DNA of 64,000 bases from Candidatus Nitrospira nitrosa. GTDB taxonomy: Bacteria > Nitrospirota > Nitrospiria > Nitrospirales > Nitrospiraceae. Both the position numbers and the translations under genes were made by a program. Below are positions 33,383 to 42,508 of this stretch, piece after piece. Numbering within the stretch: position 1 is the first letter of the stretch; each line of letters opens with the position of its first letter. The DNA lies in NCBI RefSeq assembly GCF_001458735.1, contig NZ_CZQA01000012.1, forward strand, positions 124,001-188,000. The letters run 5' to 3'. The notes below the pieces were generated by a model. The model ran no database searches and was not told where the DNA came from. It saw only the letters and a list, made by a program, of their open reading frames with translations.

Positions 33383-35419
33383 ATGACAAGACGGACGAGA
33401 GGCGTTCTGTTTATAACCACGGCCTTGTATACCCTGTCCTTAGACGTCCTGAATAGTTACGCTGCTAACCAAGTGCCGACCACAGACCCCCTCGAACAAC
33501 TTTCCTTGGATCAACTCATGACTGTAGACGTCACCACCGTCGCGAGAAACACCCAACCTCTCGCTCAGGCTGCCAGTGCCGTGTTCGTCATCACCGATGA
33601 AGATATCCGCCGTTCCGGCGCGACGTCCATTCCGGAAGCGCTTCGCATGGCACCAGGTATTCACGTTGCCCGCATCGATACACATCGGTGGGCCATCAGC
33701 GCTCGTGGCTTTAATGATGAACTCGCCAATAAACTGCTGGTCCTGATGGATGGACGCACGATTTACACCCCAACCTTCTCGGGCGTGTTCTGGGACGTCC
33801 AGGATACGGTGTTGGAAGACATCGATCGAATCGAAGTGGTGCGTGGCCCAGGGACGTCGCTCTGGGGGGCCAACGCCGTGAACGGCGTCATCAATATCAT
33901 CACAAAGAAAGCGAAAGATACACAAGGCTGGCTGGCCGTCGCCGGAGCAGGAACCGAAGAGCGTGGCTTCGGAACACTGCGCTACGGAACCGCACTTGGC
34001 AACGATACGCATCTCCGAGGCTATGTCAAAGGTTTCTTGCGCGATGCACTCGGGCACGCAGAGAGCAATCGGACCTTGGACGCGTGGCGACAGCTCCGCA
34101 CCGGCTTTCGTATGGATTCACAATTGAACTCGGCACAATCCCTCATGGTTCAAGGAAACTATTATGACAGTCGATCTTCGGCATTTTTTGAAGAACCCCA
34201 GTTGACTCCCCCCTACAGCAATCAGACAGTGGACGACGTTCACGCGTACGGAGCCAATGTCCTCGGGCGATGGAAATACGATCTCGGGAACGGGGCGGCA
34301 TTCATCGTGCAAAGTTACTATGACCGCACCAGCCGGCGTAGTCTGCTATTCAGCGAGGATCGCGATACTTTTGATCTGGATGCCCAACACAATTTGACAT
34401 GGGGAAACCACCATCGCCTCCTGTGGGGAGCCGGGTATCGCATGACGCAAGACGAGTTCGTCACCACCCAGACTATCGTGATGTCCCCAGCCCGTCGCAC
34501 ACTCAATCTCTTCAGCGGATTCCTCCAGGATGAATTTGCACTGATTCCCAATCGACTCGCACTGATCGCCGGCACCAAAATTGAACACAATAGTTTTACG
34601 GGGTTTGTCGTCCAACCGAACGGTAAACTCCGGTGGACCCCGAGTGAGACGCTGACCTTGTGGGCCTCTGTCTCTCGCGGCTTCCGCACGCCATCACGCG
34701 TGGAACAGGATGGGCGCGTCAACAGCCGGGTAATCCCCCCGAACGGACTCTTTCCCGGCTCGCCAACCGCACTTGCTGCACTCTTGGGTAATCGTAGCTA
34801 CACGAATGAGTCGCTCATGGCGTACGAGATTGGCCTGCGCAGCTCGCTGCATACGACCTTCTCGGTCGACATCACGGCTTTTTACAACCAATATAACCAC
34901 CTCCGAAGTTTTGAACCCGGTGCAGCGAGCATGGAATTTGTGCCGACGCCTCCGCACCTCCTCATCCCGCTCACCGTTGACAATAAACTACGCGCAACCA
35001 CCTATGGCATGGAACTCGCCCTCGACTGGCGTGCGCGGGAATGGTGGCAACTCCAAACCTCCTATACCTTCCTGGCGATGGAGATGCGAGCGACCGACTC
35101 CAATGATCCTACCCGCGACAGTGTTCCCGGCCAAAATCCACGGCATCTTGTTTCTGCCCGATCACTGATGACCCTGCCGGGGAATCTCGAGTTCGACCTA
35201 TGGGGACGATATGTGAGTGCACTCTCTTCGCTAGGAATTCCCAGCTATCTCACTTTGGATACACGGCTCGCATGGAAGCCAACCAAACACTGGGAGTTCG
35301 CTGTCGTGGGGCAAAACCTACTGGATCCAGAGCATCCTGAGTTTTCACCCAATTTCATCCCTCAAATTCGAATGGAAGTGCAGCGTGGAGCCTATGTCAA
35401 GGCTACGTGGCGATATTGA
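33383..35419 (+). CDS. TonB-dependent receptor 2
   Basis: A close paralogue of receptor 1 (about 678 residues), with the same LSLDQLMTVDVTTVARNTQP lead-in, plug motifs (LRMAPGIHVARIDTH, VLMDGRTIY, WGANAVNGVINIITKKAKDTQ) and barrel ending WRY. The start MTRRTRG gives a clean signal peptide; an in-frame ATG at 33347 is also possible and neither has a strong ribosome-binding site. Its final codons overlap the YfiR-like gene by 13 bp. Tandem duplication from receptor 1 is likely. Confidence 0.9.
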   Translation: MTRRTRGVLFITTALYTLSLDVLNSYAANQVPTTDPLEQLSLDQLMTVDVTTVARNTQPLAQAASAVFVITDEDIRRSGATSIPEALRMAPGIHVARIDTHRWAISARGFNDELANKLLVLMDGRTIYTPTFSGVFWDVQDTVLEDIDRIEVVRGPGTSLWGANAVNGVINIITKKAKDTQGWLAVAGAGTEERGFGTLRYGTALGNDTHLRGYVKGFLRDALGHAESNRTLDAWRQLRTGFRMDSQLNSAQSLMVQGNYYDSRSSAFFEEPQLTPPYSNQTVDDVHAYGANVLGRWKYDLGNGAAFIVQSYYDRTSRRSLLFSEDRDTFDLDAQHNLTWGNHHRLLWGAGYRMTQDEFVTTQTIVMSPARRTLNLFSGFLQDEFALIPNRLALIAGTKIEHNSFTGFVVQPNGKLRWTPSETLTLWASVSRGFRTPSRVEQDGRVNSRVIPPNGLFPGSPTALAALLGNRSYTNESLMAYEIGLRSSLHTTFSVDITAFYNQYNHLRSFEPGAASMEFVPTPPHLLIPLTVDNKLRATTYGMELALDWRAREWWQLQTSYTFLAMEMRATDSNDPTRDSVPGQNPRHLVSARSLMTLPGNLEFDLWGRYVSALSSLGIPSYLTLDTRLAWKPTKHWEFAVVGQNLLDPEHPEFSPNFIPQIRMEVQRGAYVKATWRY

Positions 35420-36018
35420 GCAAGCATGGAAATGAAGAAGGCACAGACTCGATGAGCACTCGCCCACGACAACCCGTCCGCCATAGAATTCATCGGAGAG
35501 CGCTGTCGCTCGCGATGATGCTCGTCGCGCTATGGCCCGGTCCCATGCTCAACGCAGGAGAACCGGGACCTCGGGCCGAGTATCTCCTCAAATCAGCATT
35601 CTTGTACAACATCGCGAAGTTCGTCGATTGGTCAGAGCACGAGGGGACGTCTCTCGTGATCTGTATCACCAATGACGTCTTCGGTTCAACCATCGACAGC
35701 ATCGTCGGAAAGCCGGTTCAAGAGCGTCAGATTGCTTCGAGACATCTCACCAGCCCGCAAAACGTGCATGGGTGCCACATCATCTTCATCGATATGCAAG
35801 ATAGACGGCGGGCTACCGAATTTCTCACCACTCTTGCCGGCGAACCCATTGTGACCGTGTGCGACCAACCCGACTGTACACGGCAAGGCGTTATGATCAA
35901 CCTCCAGAAACACGAAGATAAAATCAGTTTGGAAATGAACCTTGGAGCGATACAACGCACCAATCTGAAATTCAGCTCAAAGCTGCTGAAACTTGCCCAT
36001 ATCCTGAGTGAGCCATAA
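35407..36018 (+). CDS. YfiR-like periplasmic protein 1 (DUF4154)
   Basis: A 203-residue secreted protein of the YfiR/DUF4154 family: AEYLLKSAFLYNIAKFVDW, then VICITNDVFG, GCHIIFI, a C-x4-C pair (VCDQPDC) and INLQKHEDKISLEMNLGAI. In Pseudomonas YfiR is a disulfide-bearing repressor of the diguanylate cyclase YfiN. The start GTG at 35407 lies inside receptor 2 and gives MAIL, the same beginning as the second copy; the ATG at 35452 is the alternative. The shared overlap layout supports the GTG. It probably senses an envelope state and passes it to a CHASE8 sensor. Confidence 0.85.
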   Translation: MAILSKHGNEEGTDSMSTRPRQPVRHRIHRRALSLAMMLVALWPGPMLNAGEPGPRAEYLLKSAFLYNIAKFVDWSEHEGTSLVICITNDVFGSTIDSIVGKPVQERQIASRHLTSPQNVHGCHIIFIDMQDRRRATEFLTTLAGEPIVTVCDQPDCTRQGVMINLQKHEDKISLEMNLGAIQRTNLKFSSKLLKLAHILSEP

Positions 36019-36074
36019 CCACCATCAGCCGATTTACCCGTAGAGCTGCCGGCGATCTGACTTTGCCGTTGGAC

Positions 36075-36449
36075 CTATCGTTCGACGGTCTGCCAGTTGG
36101 CGCGCTCTCCTCCCATCGCCACATAGTACGCATCCGTCAAAAATTCTCCGCCCCACAGCACTCGTTTGACGACCGGCTTCCGTCGAAAGATGTTGCGCGC
36201 CGTGATACGTTTAAAAACCTGCACACTTTGTCCGTGGGCCATCTTCGGAAGAGCACTGCATAATAGATGAAGGTGCCCCTTGTCCGTCCCTATCGCGTCC
36301 CTCTCAATCGGAAAACGTTCTGCAATCTCGGTCGCCATCTCCTAGAGAATCGCCGTCACTTCATCATCCAGCAACGCCTTGCGGTATTTGACAGGAACGA
36401 CAATATGGTAATGGATGCGCCACGCACAGTGCGCTCCTTTTCTGACCTC
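36075..36449 (-). pseudogene. IS200/IS605 TnpA transposase remnant
   Basis: The upstream part reads RKGAHCAWRIHYHIVVPVKY and KALLDDEVTAIL. A TAG (36342-36344) then breaks the frame, and the rest continues in the same frame: MATEIAERFPIERDAIGTDKG, the HUH pair in GHLHLLCSALP and ARNIFRRKPVVKRVLWGGEF. It stops before the catalytic Tyr region. It is therefore a dead Y1 (HUH) transposase, left between YfiR 1 and receptor 3. The rest of the 600-bp gap holds no other gene. Confidence 0.7.
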
Positions 36450-36624
36450 TGCCGCTCGCTGATCCGGCATGCATCCGAGGGTACCAGAGAAGAGGATCCC
36501 CGTAGCAAGTAACCGTTTGGCAATCCGCAATCAGCTCCAAGACCACTCAGAACGAACATTGATTTCAAGTTACCGACTTCATCCACCGATACAGTCGTGA
36601 AGGATTCAATTCACGGAGGCATCT

Positions 36625-38622
36625 ATGAAGTGGTTCAGCCTGAGATCTATACAGGCGATGGCCACGACATTATTCTGGTGGCTACTCACAACAGTCAGCA
36701 GCTCCGCTTCAGAAGGATTGATTGCCCACGCTGCGGATGTCTCCCAGTCAAATACTCAGGCGACACAGGACTTGACTGAACTGAGGCTCGAACAATTGCT
36801 TGCCATGGAGGTGACCTCCGTCTCGAAAAAGGCTCAACCGCTCTCACAAGCCCCCTCCGCCATTTTCATTGTCACTCAGGAAGATATCCGTCGATCTGGC
36901 GCCAACAGCATTCCTGAGGTCCTCCGTATGGTACCGGGACTTCATGTCGCACGTATCGACTCGCAGAAATATGCCATTACGTCCCGTGGCTTCAACGGAC
37001 GCTTTGCGGATGATCTCTTGGTCTTGATCGACGGACGAACCGTATATTCCCCGCTGGTCGCCGGAACCTTCTGGGAGGTGCAGGATTTCCCGCTTGAAGA
37101 TATCGACCGCATCGAAGTCATCCGTGGGCCGGGCGGAACACTCTGGGGTGCCAATGCGGTCAACGGCGCCATCCACATCATCACGAAGAAAGCCAAGGAT
37201 ACTCAAGGGGCGCTGATCACAGCCGGGGGCGGCACAGAAGAACGCGCGTTCGCCACCCTGCGGTACGGAGGAACCATTGGAAATGCGCTGTCATATCGAC
37301 TGTACGGGAAAGGATTCGAACGGGACAGCACCTCCGGTACCGATGGTAACCACGATAACTGGCGCATGGGTCGAACTGGCGGACGTCTCGACTGGGAACC
37401 CAGCACTCAGGATTCTGTGACCCTCCAAGGAGATTACTACCATGGACTCGCGGGACAGATGACATCGTTTCCCACTTTACTCGCGCCTTCTTTTTCGAGG
37501 AGTGCGATTGAAGACATACGGATGTCGGGCGGGAACGTACTCGGACGATGGAAACACCAGTTCGGCTCACAGAATGAGATGATCCTCCAACTATACTACG
37601 ACAACACGCGACGCAACGAATTATCGTTCATGGAAATCCGGAATACCGTTGATGTGGACTTCCAACACCGTGCTGCTTTGCCGTTCGGACAAGACCTTGT
37701 CTGGGGAATCGGCTATCGCGTTAGTGGCGACCGACTGCGCAACAGCGAAAATCTGGCCTTTGACCCTCCGGAACAGAGTCTCCGGACTTTCTCTGCGTTT
37801 GTCCAGGATGAAATCAAATTGTTTCAGGACAAACTCCGACTGACGGTTGGAGCGAAATATCTCAAAAACACGTATACAGGAGGGCTGATCCAGCCAAATG
37901 TCCGCCTCCTGTACAATCCAACCCCCAATCACTCCATTTGGGGATCCGTGACCCGATCCAATCGCCTGCCTTCACGCTTTGAACGTGGCAGTCGACAACT
38001 GATTGCCGGCACACCGACCGAGTTCGTAGAGTTACAGGGCAATTCAGCTGTGCGCAATGAGAATTTATGGGGCTACGAAATCGGGTATCGGGCACAGCTC
38101 AGCGTCAACCTCTCCGTCGATGCAGCAGCTTTCTATAACCACTACACACATTCATCCGGCGAACAGGAACTGTCCGAATCGCTGGTGCTGATCCGAAGCA
38201 ATGTCACGACGCGGACGTACGGAGGCGAACTGGCGGGGGAATGGCGCATGTTGACCTGGTGGCGTCTCCGGCCGGCGTTCTCATACTTTCAAGTTCGCCG
38301 TTCGGCGCCGGAAGGAATTGAGGTCGAGTCCGGTGAGGAACCTGCGCATCAATTGTCGATTCGATCTCTGATGGACCTCACGAACACACTCGAGTTCGAC
38401 ACCACCTTTCGCTTCGTCGATCGCCTTCCTGGGCTTGGCATCAGCAATTACCAAAACCTGGATGTTCGGCTCGGATGGAGACCCACCAGCCACGTTGAAT
38501 TCTCACTGGTTGGACACAATCTCCTCGAAGCTCGACATCACGAATTTAAGCCTGAATTTATTCAGACCAGCGTCTCGCAGATCCAACGAGGCCTATTCGC
38601 AAAGGTGACATGGCGATTCTGA
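36625..38622 (+). CDS. TonB-dependent receptor 3
   Basis: A third paralogue (665 residues) with signal peptide and plug: LRLEQLLAMEVTSVSKKAQP, LRMVPGLHVARIDSQK, VLIDGRTVY, IEVIRGPGGTLWGANAVNG and AIHIITKKAKDT. The barrel ends WRF. A strong ribosome-binding site (CACGGAGG) supports the ATG. The last codons overlap the second YfiR-like gene by 13 bp, exactly as receptor 2 overlaps the first. The 606-bp gap upstream carries the IS200 remnant. Confidence 0.9.
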   Translation: MKWFSLRSIQAMATTLFWWLLTTVSSSASEGLIAHAADVSQSNTQATQDLTELRLEQLLAMEVTSVSKKAQPLSQAPSAIFIVTQEDIRRSGANSIPEVLRMVPGLHVARIDSQKYAITSRGFNGRFADDLLVLIDGRTVYSPLVAGTFWEVQDFPLEDIDRIEVIRGPGGTLWGANAVNGAIHIITKKAKDTQGALITAGGGTEERAFATLRYGGTIGNALSYRLYGKGFERDSTSGTDGNHDNWRMGRTGGRLDWEPSTQDSVTLQGDYYHGLAGQMTSFPTLLAPSFSRSAIEDIRMSGGNVLGRWKHQFGSQNEMILQLYYDNTRRNELSFMEIRNTVDVDFQHRAALPFGQDLVWGIGYRVSGDRLRNSENLAFDPPEQSLRTFSAFVQDEIKLFQDKLRLTVGAKYLKNTYTGGLIQPNVRLLYNPTPNHSIWGSVTRSNRLPSRFERGSRQLIAGTPTEFVELQGNSAVRNENLWGYEIGYRAQLSVNLSVDAAAFYNHYTHSSGEQELSESLVLIRSNVTTRTYGGELAGEWRMLTWWRLRPAFSYFQVRRSAPEGIEVESGEEPAHQLSIRSLMDLTNTLEFDTTFRFVDRLPGLGISNYQNLDVRLGWRPTSHVEFSLVGHNLLEARHHEFKPEFIQTSVSQIQRGLFAKVTWRF

Positions 38623-39254
38623 CCGATCATTGCACCGCGACTCGTCCTCTCCATACAGGTGGACGAGATCTGCCTCCCGAAACATGGCTGGGGTGGATGG
38701 CTGCGTTCACACGGTGTCTGGTCGGCCTGATTTGCACTCTGACCCTCTTAGGACTTCCAGTAAGTCCTCAGACCATGGCCCAGGACCACCACGAAGAATA
38801 TGCACTGAAAGCTGCCTTCCTCTACAACTTCGCCAAGTTCGCTGAATGGCCAACCATGTCATTTCCCAATGACCATGCGCCGTTCGTCATCTGCCTCGCC
38901 GGGAATGACCCCTTTGGCCCCAACCTCACAAGCCTGGAGGGAAAACTGGTCAGAGATCGGCCCCTGGCGACCAAGCCTATACCGGGTAACGACAATCTCA
39001 TCGGTTGCCACATACTGTATATCAGTCCCGGAGAGCTCAAACAGACACGCAACATCTTACAGACGCTTCAGAAGTCACCAGTCCTGACCGTCTGCGATGC
39101 CGAGGGCTGTGCAGAGACGGGAATCATGCTCAACATGCGAATGGTCGAAAACCGAGTGGCGCTGGACTTGAACTTGGAAGCAGTCCAGCAGACCCCCCTC
39201 AAACTCAGCGCCCAGCTCATCAGGCTGACACGTATCGTGAAAGGGCACCCCTAA
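38610..39254 (+). CDS. YfiR-like periplasmic protein 2 (DUF4154)
   Basis: A 214-residue YfiR-family protein that begins MAIL within the end of receptor 3. The signal or anchor segment is at about residues 28-56, followed by EYALKAAFLYNFAKFAEWP, FVICLAGNDPFG, IGCHILYIS, VCDAEGC and MLNMRMVENRVALDLNLEAV. The same four Cys are present as in copy 1. Its ATG is preceded by AAAGGTGAC. The kinase gene starts one base after its stop, so the three (receptor, YfiR, kinase) form one operon. It probably contacts the kinase's periplasmic domain. Confidence 0.88.
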   Translation: MAILTDHCTATRPLHTGGRDLPPETWLGWMAAFTRCLVGLICTLTLLGLPVSPQTMAQDHHEEYALKAAFLYNFAKFAEWPTMSFPNDHAPFVICLAGNDPFGPNLTSLEGKLVRDRPLATKPIPGNDNLIGCHILYISPGELKQTRNILQTLQKSPVLTVCDAEGCAETGIMLNMRMVENRVALDLNLEAVQQTPLKLSAQLIRLTRIVKGHP

Positions 39255-39255
39255 G

Positions 39256-42060
39256 ATGTGGCGTTCCTTTAAGTACTGGCCAATCGAAAAAAAGCTGACC
39301 GGCCTGGGACTACTGTCTACCGGCCTGGCCCTGCTCATCGTCATCGTGGTGTTCGTCATCAACGATCGACTATCAGTTCGTAGCACGATCGAGGGCCGCA
39401 TGGCCGCACTTGCTGACGTCATCGGCACCAATAGCACCGCAGCCCTTTCGTTCAGGGATCAAAAGGCAGCCAGCGAAACGCTCGCCGCCCTTCGCCAAGA
39501 ACCTCACATCGTGTCCGCCTTCACGATAGATGGTGATCAGAATATCTTTGCCACATACACCAGTCCCATGCACGCTGGTTCCACATCGAGCTCTTTGCAA
39601 ATACTCAACAGCATAGAATTAGTGACAGCACGGCAGAGTCACATTGTCGATGGCTATCTTGAGGTCTTAACGCCGATCTTCTTTGATGGACAGCGCATTG
39701 GCTGGATCTTGCTCCGATCGGACCTCAAAGAACTCGACGAGCGCCTCAAGCGGTCTGTAGGAATTGCCATTGTGATCCTTTTCGTATCCGGGCTTTTCGC
39801 GCTCTTCATTTCTGGAAAACTCCAACGCATTATCACCGTCCCGCTCCTCCATTTGGTCGCCACCATGCGGGAAGTGTCTGAGAAAAAAGATTACTCTCTA
39901 CGGGCCGCCTCATTATCCACTCACGATGAGATCGATGTGCTCTCCAATGGACTAAACGCCATGTTGGCGCAGATTCAGATACAACATGAGCAACTGGCTC
40001 AGCACAGGGAAGAGCTGGAAACGAAGGTGACCGAGCGCACCCGCGACCTCGTCGAGGCAAAAAATACGGCCGAAGCGGCTAGTGTTGCTAAATCGCAGTT
40101 TCTCGCGAACATGAGTCATGAAATCCGAACGCCAATGAATGGCGTCTTGGGTATGACAGAGCTCTTACTGACCACCCAGTTGAATCAGCGCCAACGTCAC
40201 ATGGTCGATAGCGTTCATCGGTCCGGTACCGCCCTCCTGGGGATTATCAACGACATTCTGGACTTTTCAAAGATTGAAGCGGGCAAACTTGAGCTAGATC
40301 AGATTCAATTCGACCTCCGTCAGACCATCGAGGAGGCCGTGGATCTCTTTTCCAAACCGGCAGGGGAAAAGAGGTTGGAATTGACCTGTTTTATACCAGC
40401 AGAGACGCCCCATACAGTGGTCGGCGACCCAATGCGACTCAGACAAGTGCTGCTGAACCTCTTGAGCAATGCCGTGAAGTTCACAGAACGAGGGGAAGTC
40501 TCTCTGCGAATTCACTGTCTGTCCAAGAAAGCTGAACAGGTGACCTTGAAATGCGAAGTGCAGGACACAGGGATCGGCATCTCAGAAGAAGCCCGGAGGC
40601 GTCTCTTTGCCGCGTTTTCTCAGGCCGACGGCTCGACCACACGCCGGTTCGGAGGCACAGGGCTCGGCTTGGCAATCGCGAAACAATTGGTTCACTTGAT
40701 GGGTGGCGAGGTCGGTCTCGAGAGCGTACCAGGCCAAGGCTCCACCTTTTGGTTCACGATGCAGTTGAAATACGAGGCCAGACACCAGCCATCAGATGCG
40801 ACAGCGGCTCAATCCCTTGCCGGTATCCGGATCCTCATCGTCGACGACAACGCCACCAATCGGTTTATCCTGGAATCCCAGTTGAAGACCTGGGGGGCCG
40901 AACCCATCAGCGCCGCCAGTGCAACGGCTGCATTAGAACAGCTGAACCAGGCCGCGATCGAACGCAAGCCCATCGACATGGCCATTCTGGACATTCACAT
41001 GCCTGACATCGACGGCATCATGCTGTCACGAATGATCAAGACCAATCCTCTTTTTAGTCATATTCCTTTGTTGGCACTCAGTTCGGTCGACCAAGAGTCG
41101 TCAACGGATGAGACCGCCGGTGGATCGACCTTTTTCGCATGGCTCAGGAAACCGGCCAGACAGTCTCTACTTCGAGAATGTTTACTGCGGCAACGATACG
41201 CCTTGCCAGACACAGGGCCGCTCACAAAAGAACTGGAGCCAAGACCAGCCATCATTGGAGGTCACCTTCTTCTCGCTGAAGACAATCCGGTCAACCGCGA
41301 AGTGGCAGTGGGAATGCTGGAACTCCTCGGGTGCCGAGTCGACATCGCCGAGCATGGCCGCCAAGCCGTTGAGGCTGTCTCAAAACGCCGCTATGATCTC
41401 GTCTTGATGGACTGTCAGATGCCTGAGATGGATGGATTCGCCGCTACCGCTGCCATTCGACGGCATGAACAATCCACCGGTGCCGGCCGGCATGTTCCCA
41501 TCATCGCTCTGACTGCAAACGCTATGGAAGGCGATCGGGAGAAATGCGTGGCGGCTGGGATGGACGACTATCTTTCAAAACCATTTTCGCAGGCAGGCCT
41601 GCAAGCCGCCATCCGACGGTGGATGGACACGAGGCCAACCGATTCGTTACCCTCCCATCCGACACTCAGTAAACAGCGCACTTCGACAACCTCCACAGAA
41701 ATTCCCGTCATTGATGAAGCCGTCTGGGAGAATCTGCTGGCCATGGAACGAGCAGGCCGTTCGGATGCCCTGCACAAGATTCTCTCACTCTACCTCTTAG
41801 ATTCGAAGCGCCTCATGGGAGTACTTCAGGCCGCAATCCAGACAGGAAACGAGGCTGCGCTCAGGGACGGCGCACACCAATTGAAATCATCGAGCGCTCA
41901 GGTCGGGGCGCTAGCCGCCAGTGTTCAGGCCGGAGAGATCGAGCGCCTCGCGCGACAACAGCAATTGGATGCCGCTGCTGATCTGCTTGGTCCGCTCAAT
42001 GAAAGTGTGGAGCTGGCCTGCAAGGTTTTCATCGCTAAGATGCAGGCGCGAGCGGCATAA
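39256..42060 (+). CDS. CHASE8-type hybrid histidine kinase, 2 REC + Hpt
   Basis: 934 residues. Transmembrane helix 1 is about 15-38. A periplasmic CHASE8-like domain (SFRDQKAASETLAALRQEPH, then PIFFDGQRIGWILLRSDL) runs to about 165, helix 2 is about 172-195 and HAMP follows (ITVPLLHLVATMREVSEKKD). Then come HisKA (FLANMSHEIRTPMNGVLGM, phospho-His at about 292), HATPase with N, G1 and G2 boxes (LLNLLSNAVKFTERGE, DTGIGISEE, GGTGLGLAIAKQL), receiver 1 (VDDN ... MAILDIHMPDIDG), receiver 2 (LAEDNPVNRE ... LVLMDCQMPEMDG) and a C-terminal Hpt (AHQLKSSSAQVG). CHASE8 is the sensor type of YfiN, so this kinase is the likely partner of the adjacent YfiR-like protein. Confidence 0.92.
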   Translation: MWRSFKYWPIEKKLTGLGLLSTGLALLIVIVVFVINDRLSVRSTIEGRMAALADVIGTNSTAALSFRDQKAASETLAALRQEPHIVSAFTIDGDQNIFATYTSPMHAGSTSSSLQILNSIELVTARQSHIVDGYLEVLTPIFFDGQRIGWILLRSDLKELDERLKRSVGIAIVILFVSGLFALFISGKLQRIITVPLLHLVATMREVSEKKDYSLRAASLSTHDEIDVLSNGLNAMLAQIQIQHEQLAQHREELETKVTERTRDLVEAKNTAEAASVAKSQFLANMSHEIRTPMNGVLGMTELLLTTQLNQRQRHMVDSVHRSGTALLGIINDILDFSKIEAGKLELDQIQFDLRQTIEEAVDLFSKPAGEKRLELTCFIPAETPHTVVGDPMRLRQVLLNLLSNAVKFTERGEVSLRIHCLSKKAEQVTLKCEVQDTGIGISEEARRRLFAAFSQADGSTTRRFGGTGLGLAIAKQLVHLMGGEVGLESVPGQGSTFWFTMQLKYEARHQPSDATAAQSLAGIRILIVDDNATNRFILESQLKTWGAEPISAASATAALEQLNQAAIERKPIDMAILDIHMPDIDGIMLSRMIKTNPLFSHIPLLALSSVDQESSTDETAGGSTFFAWLRKPARQSLLRECLLRQRYALPDTGPLTKELEPRPAIIGGHLLLAEDNPVNREVAVGMLELLGCRVDIAEHGRQAVEAVSKRRYDLVLMDCQMPEMDGFAATAAIRRHEQSTGAGRHVPIIALTANAMEGDREKCVAAGMDDYLSKPFSQAGLQAAIRRWMDTRPTDSLPSHPTLSKQRTSTTSTEIPVIDEAVWENLLAMERAGRSDALHKILSLYLLDSKRLMGVLQAAIQTGNEAALRDGAHQLKSSSAQVGALAASVQAGEIERLARQQQLDAAADLLGPLNESVELACKVFIAKMQARAA

Positions 42061-42079
42061 CTTCTTTGTGCTCGTGGAA

Positions 42080-42430
42080 TTATGCAGCCTCGTTGTCGTC
42101 TTGCATCTTCTGGTAGGGTTCTTTCTCCAACTCCGTCGTCACCGCACGAAGCCGGGCCCATTCCTCCGCCCCGAGATTCACAAACTCACATCCAAAGCTA
42201 CTATCTCGATACCATCGAACGATCGCGTGAGAGATCACGATGGGGGATTCACGGTCTGAAACGTGAACTCTCAGCTGAAGAACCGTCCCTGGATTCACCT
42301 CTACTAAACTACGGACGCGACATCCTCGGATAGATAGTTCAGTCAACATCCCATCCCCTGACATGCTGTTCGCCGAACTGAATGAGCTCCGAAACCCAAC
42401 AGGGAATCGGCTATCTTTCCGTTGTTCCAT
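42080..42430 (-). CDS. PilZ-domain c-di-GMP receptor
   Basis: A 116-residue stand-alone PilZ protein. The R-x3-R motif is RKDSRFP near the N-terminus and the second motif is ELSIRGCRV (normally D/N-x-S-x2-G, here E at the first place). These two motifs bind c-di-GMP. The start ATG is seven or eight bases from GGGGAGG; the longer frame to 42505 is unlikely. It is downstream of the GGDEF-EAL gene on the same strand and likely its effector. Confidence 0.8.
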   Translation of the reverse strand: MEQRKDSRFPVGFRSSFSSANSMSGDGMLTELSIRGCRVRSLVEVNPGTVLQLRVHVSDRESPIVISHAIVRWYRDSSFGCEFVNLGAEEWARLRAVTTELEKEPYQKMQDDNEAA

Positions 42431-42508
42431 GGACATCCCTCCCCTTGCGGAACCCAGCCCCTTGAGCCTCGCCTTCACAGAAGTGCCACCACTGACCACC
42501 AGCAATGT

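Noticed and set aside
33440-34057. 205-codon minus-strand frame opposite receptor 2
   Set aside because: It mirrors the plug domain coding of the receptor and shows no domain of its own.
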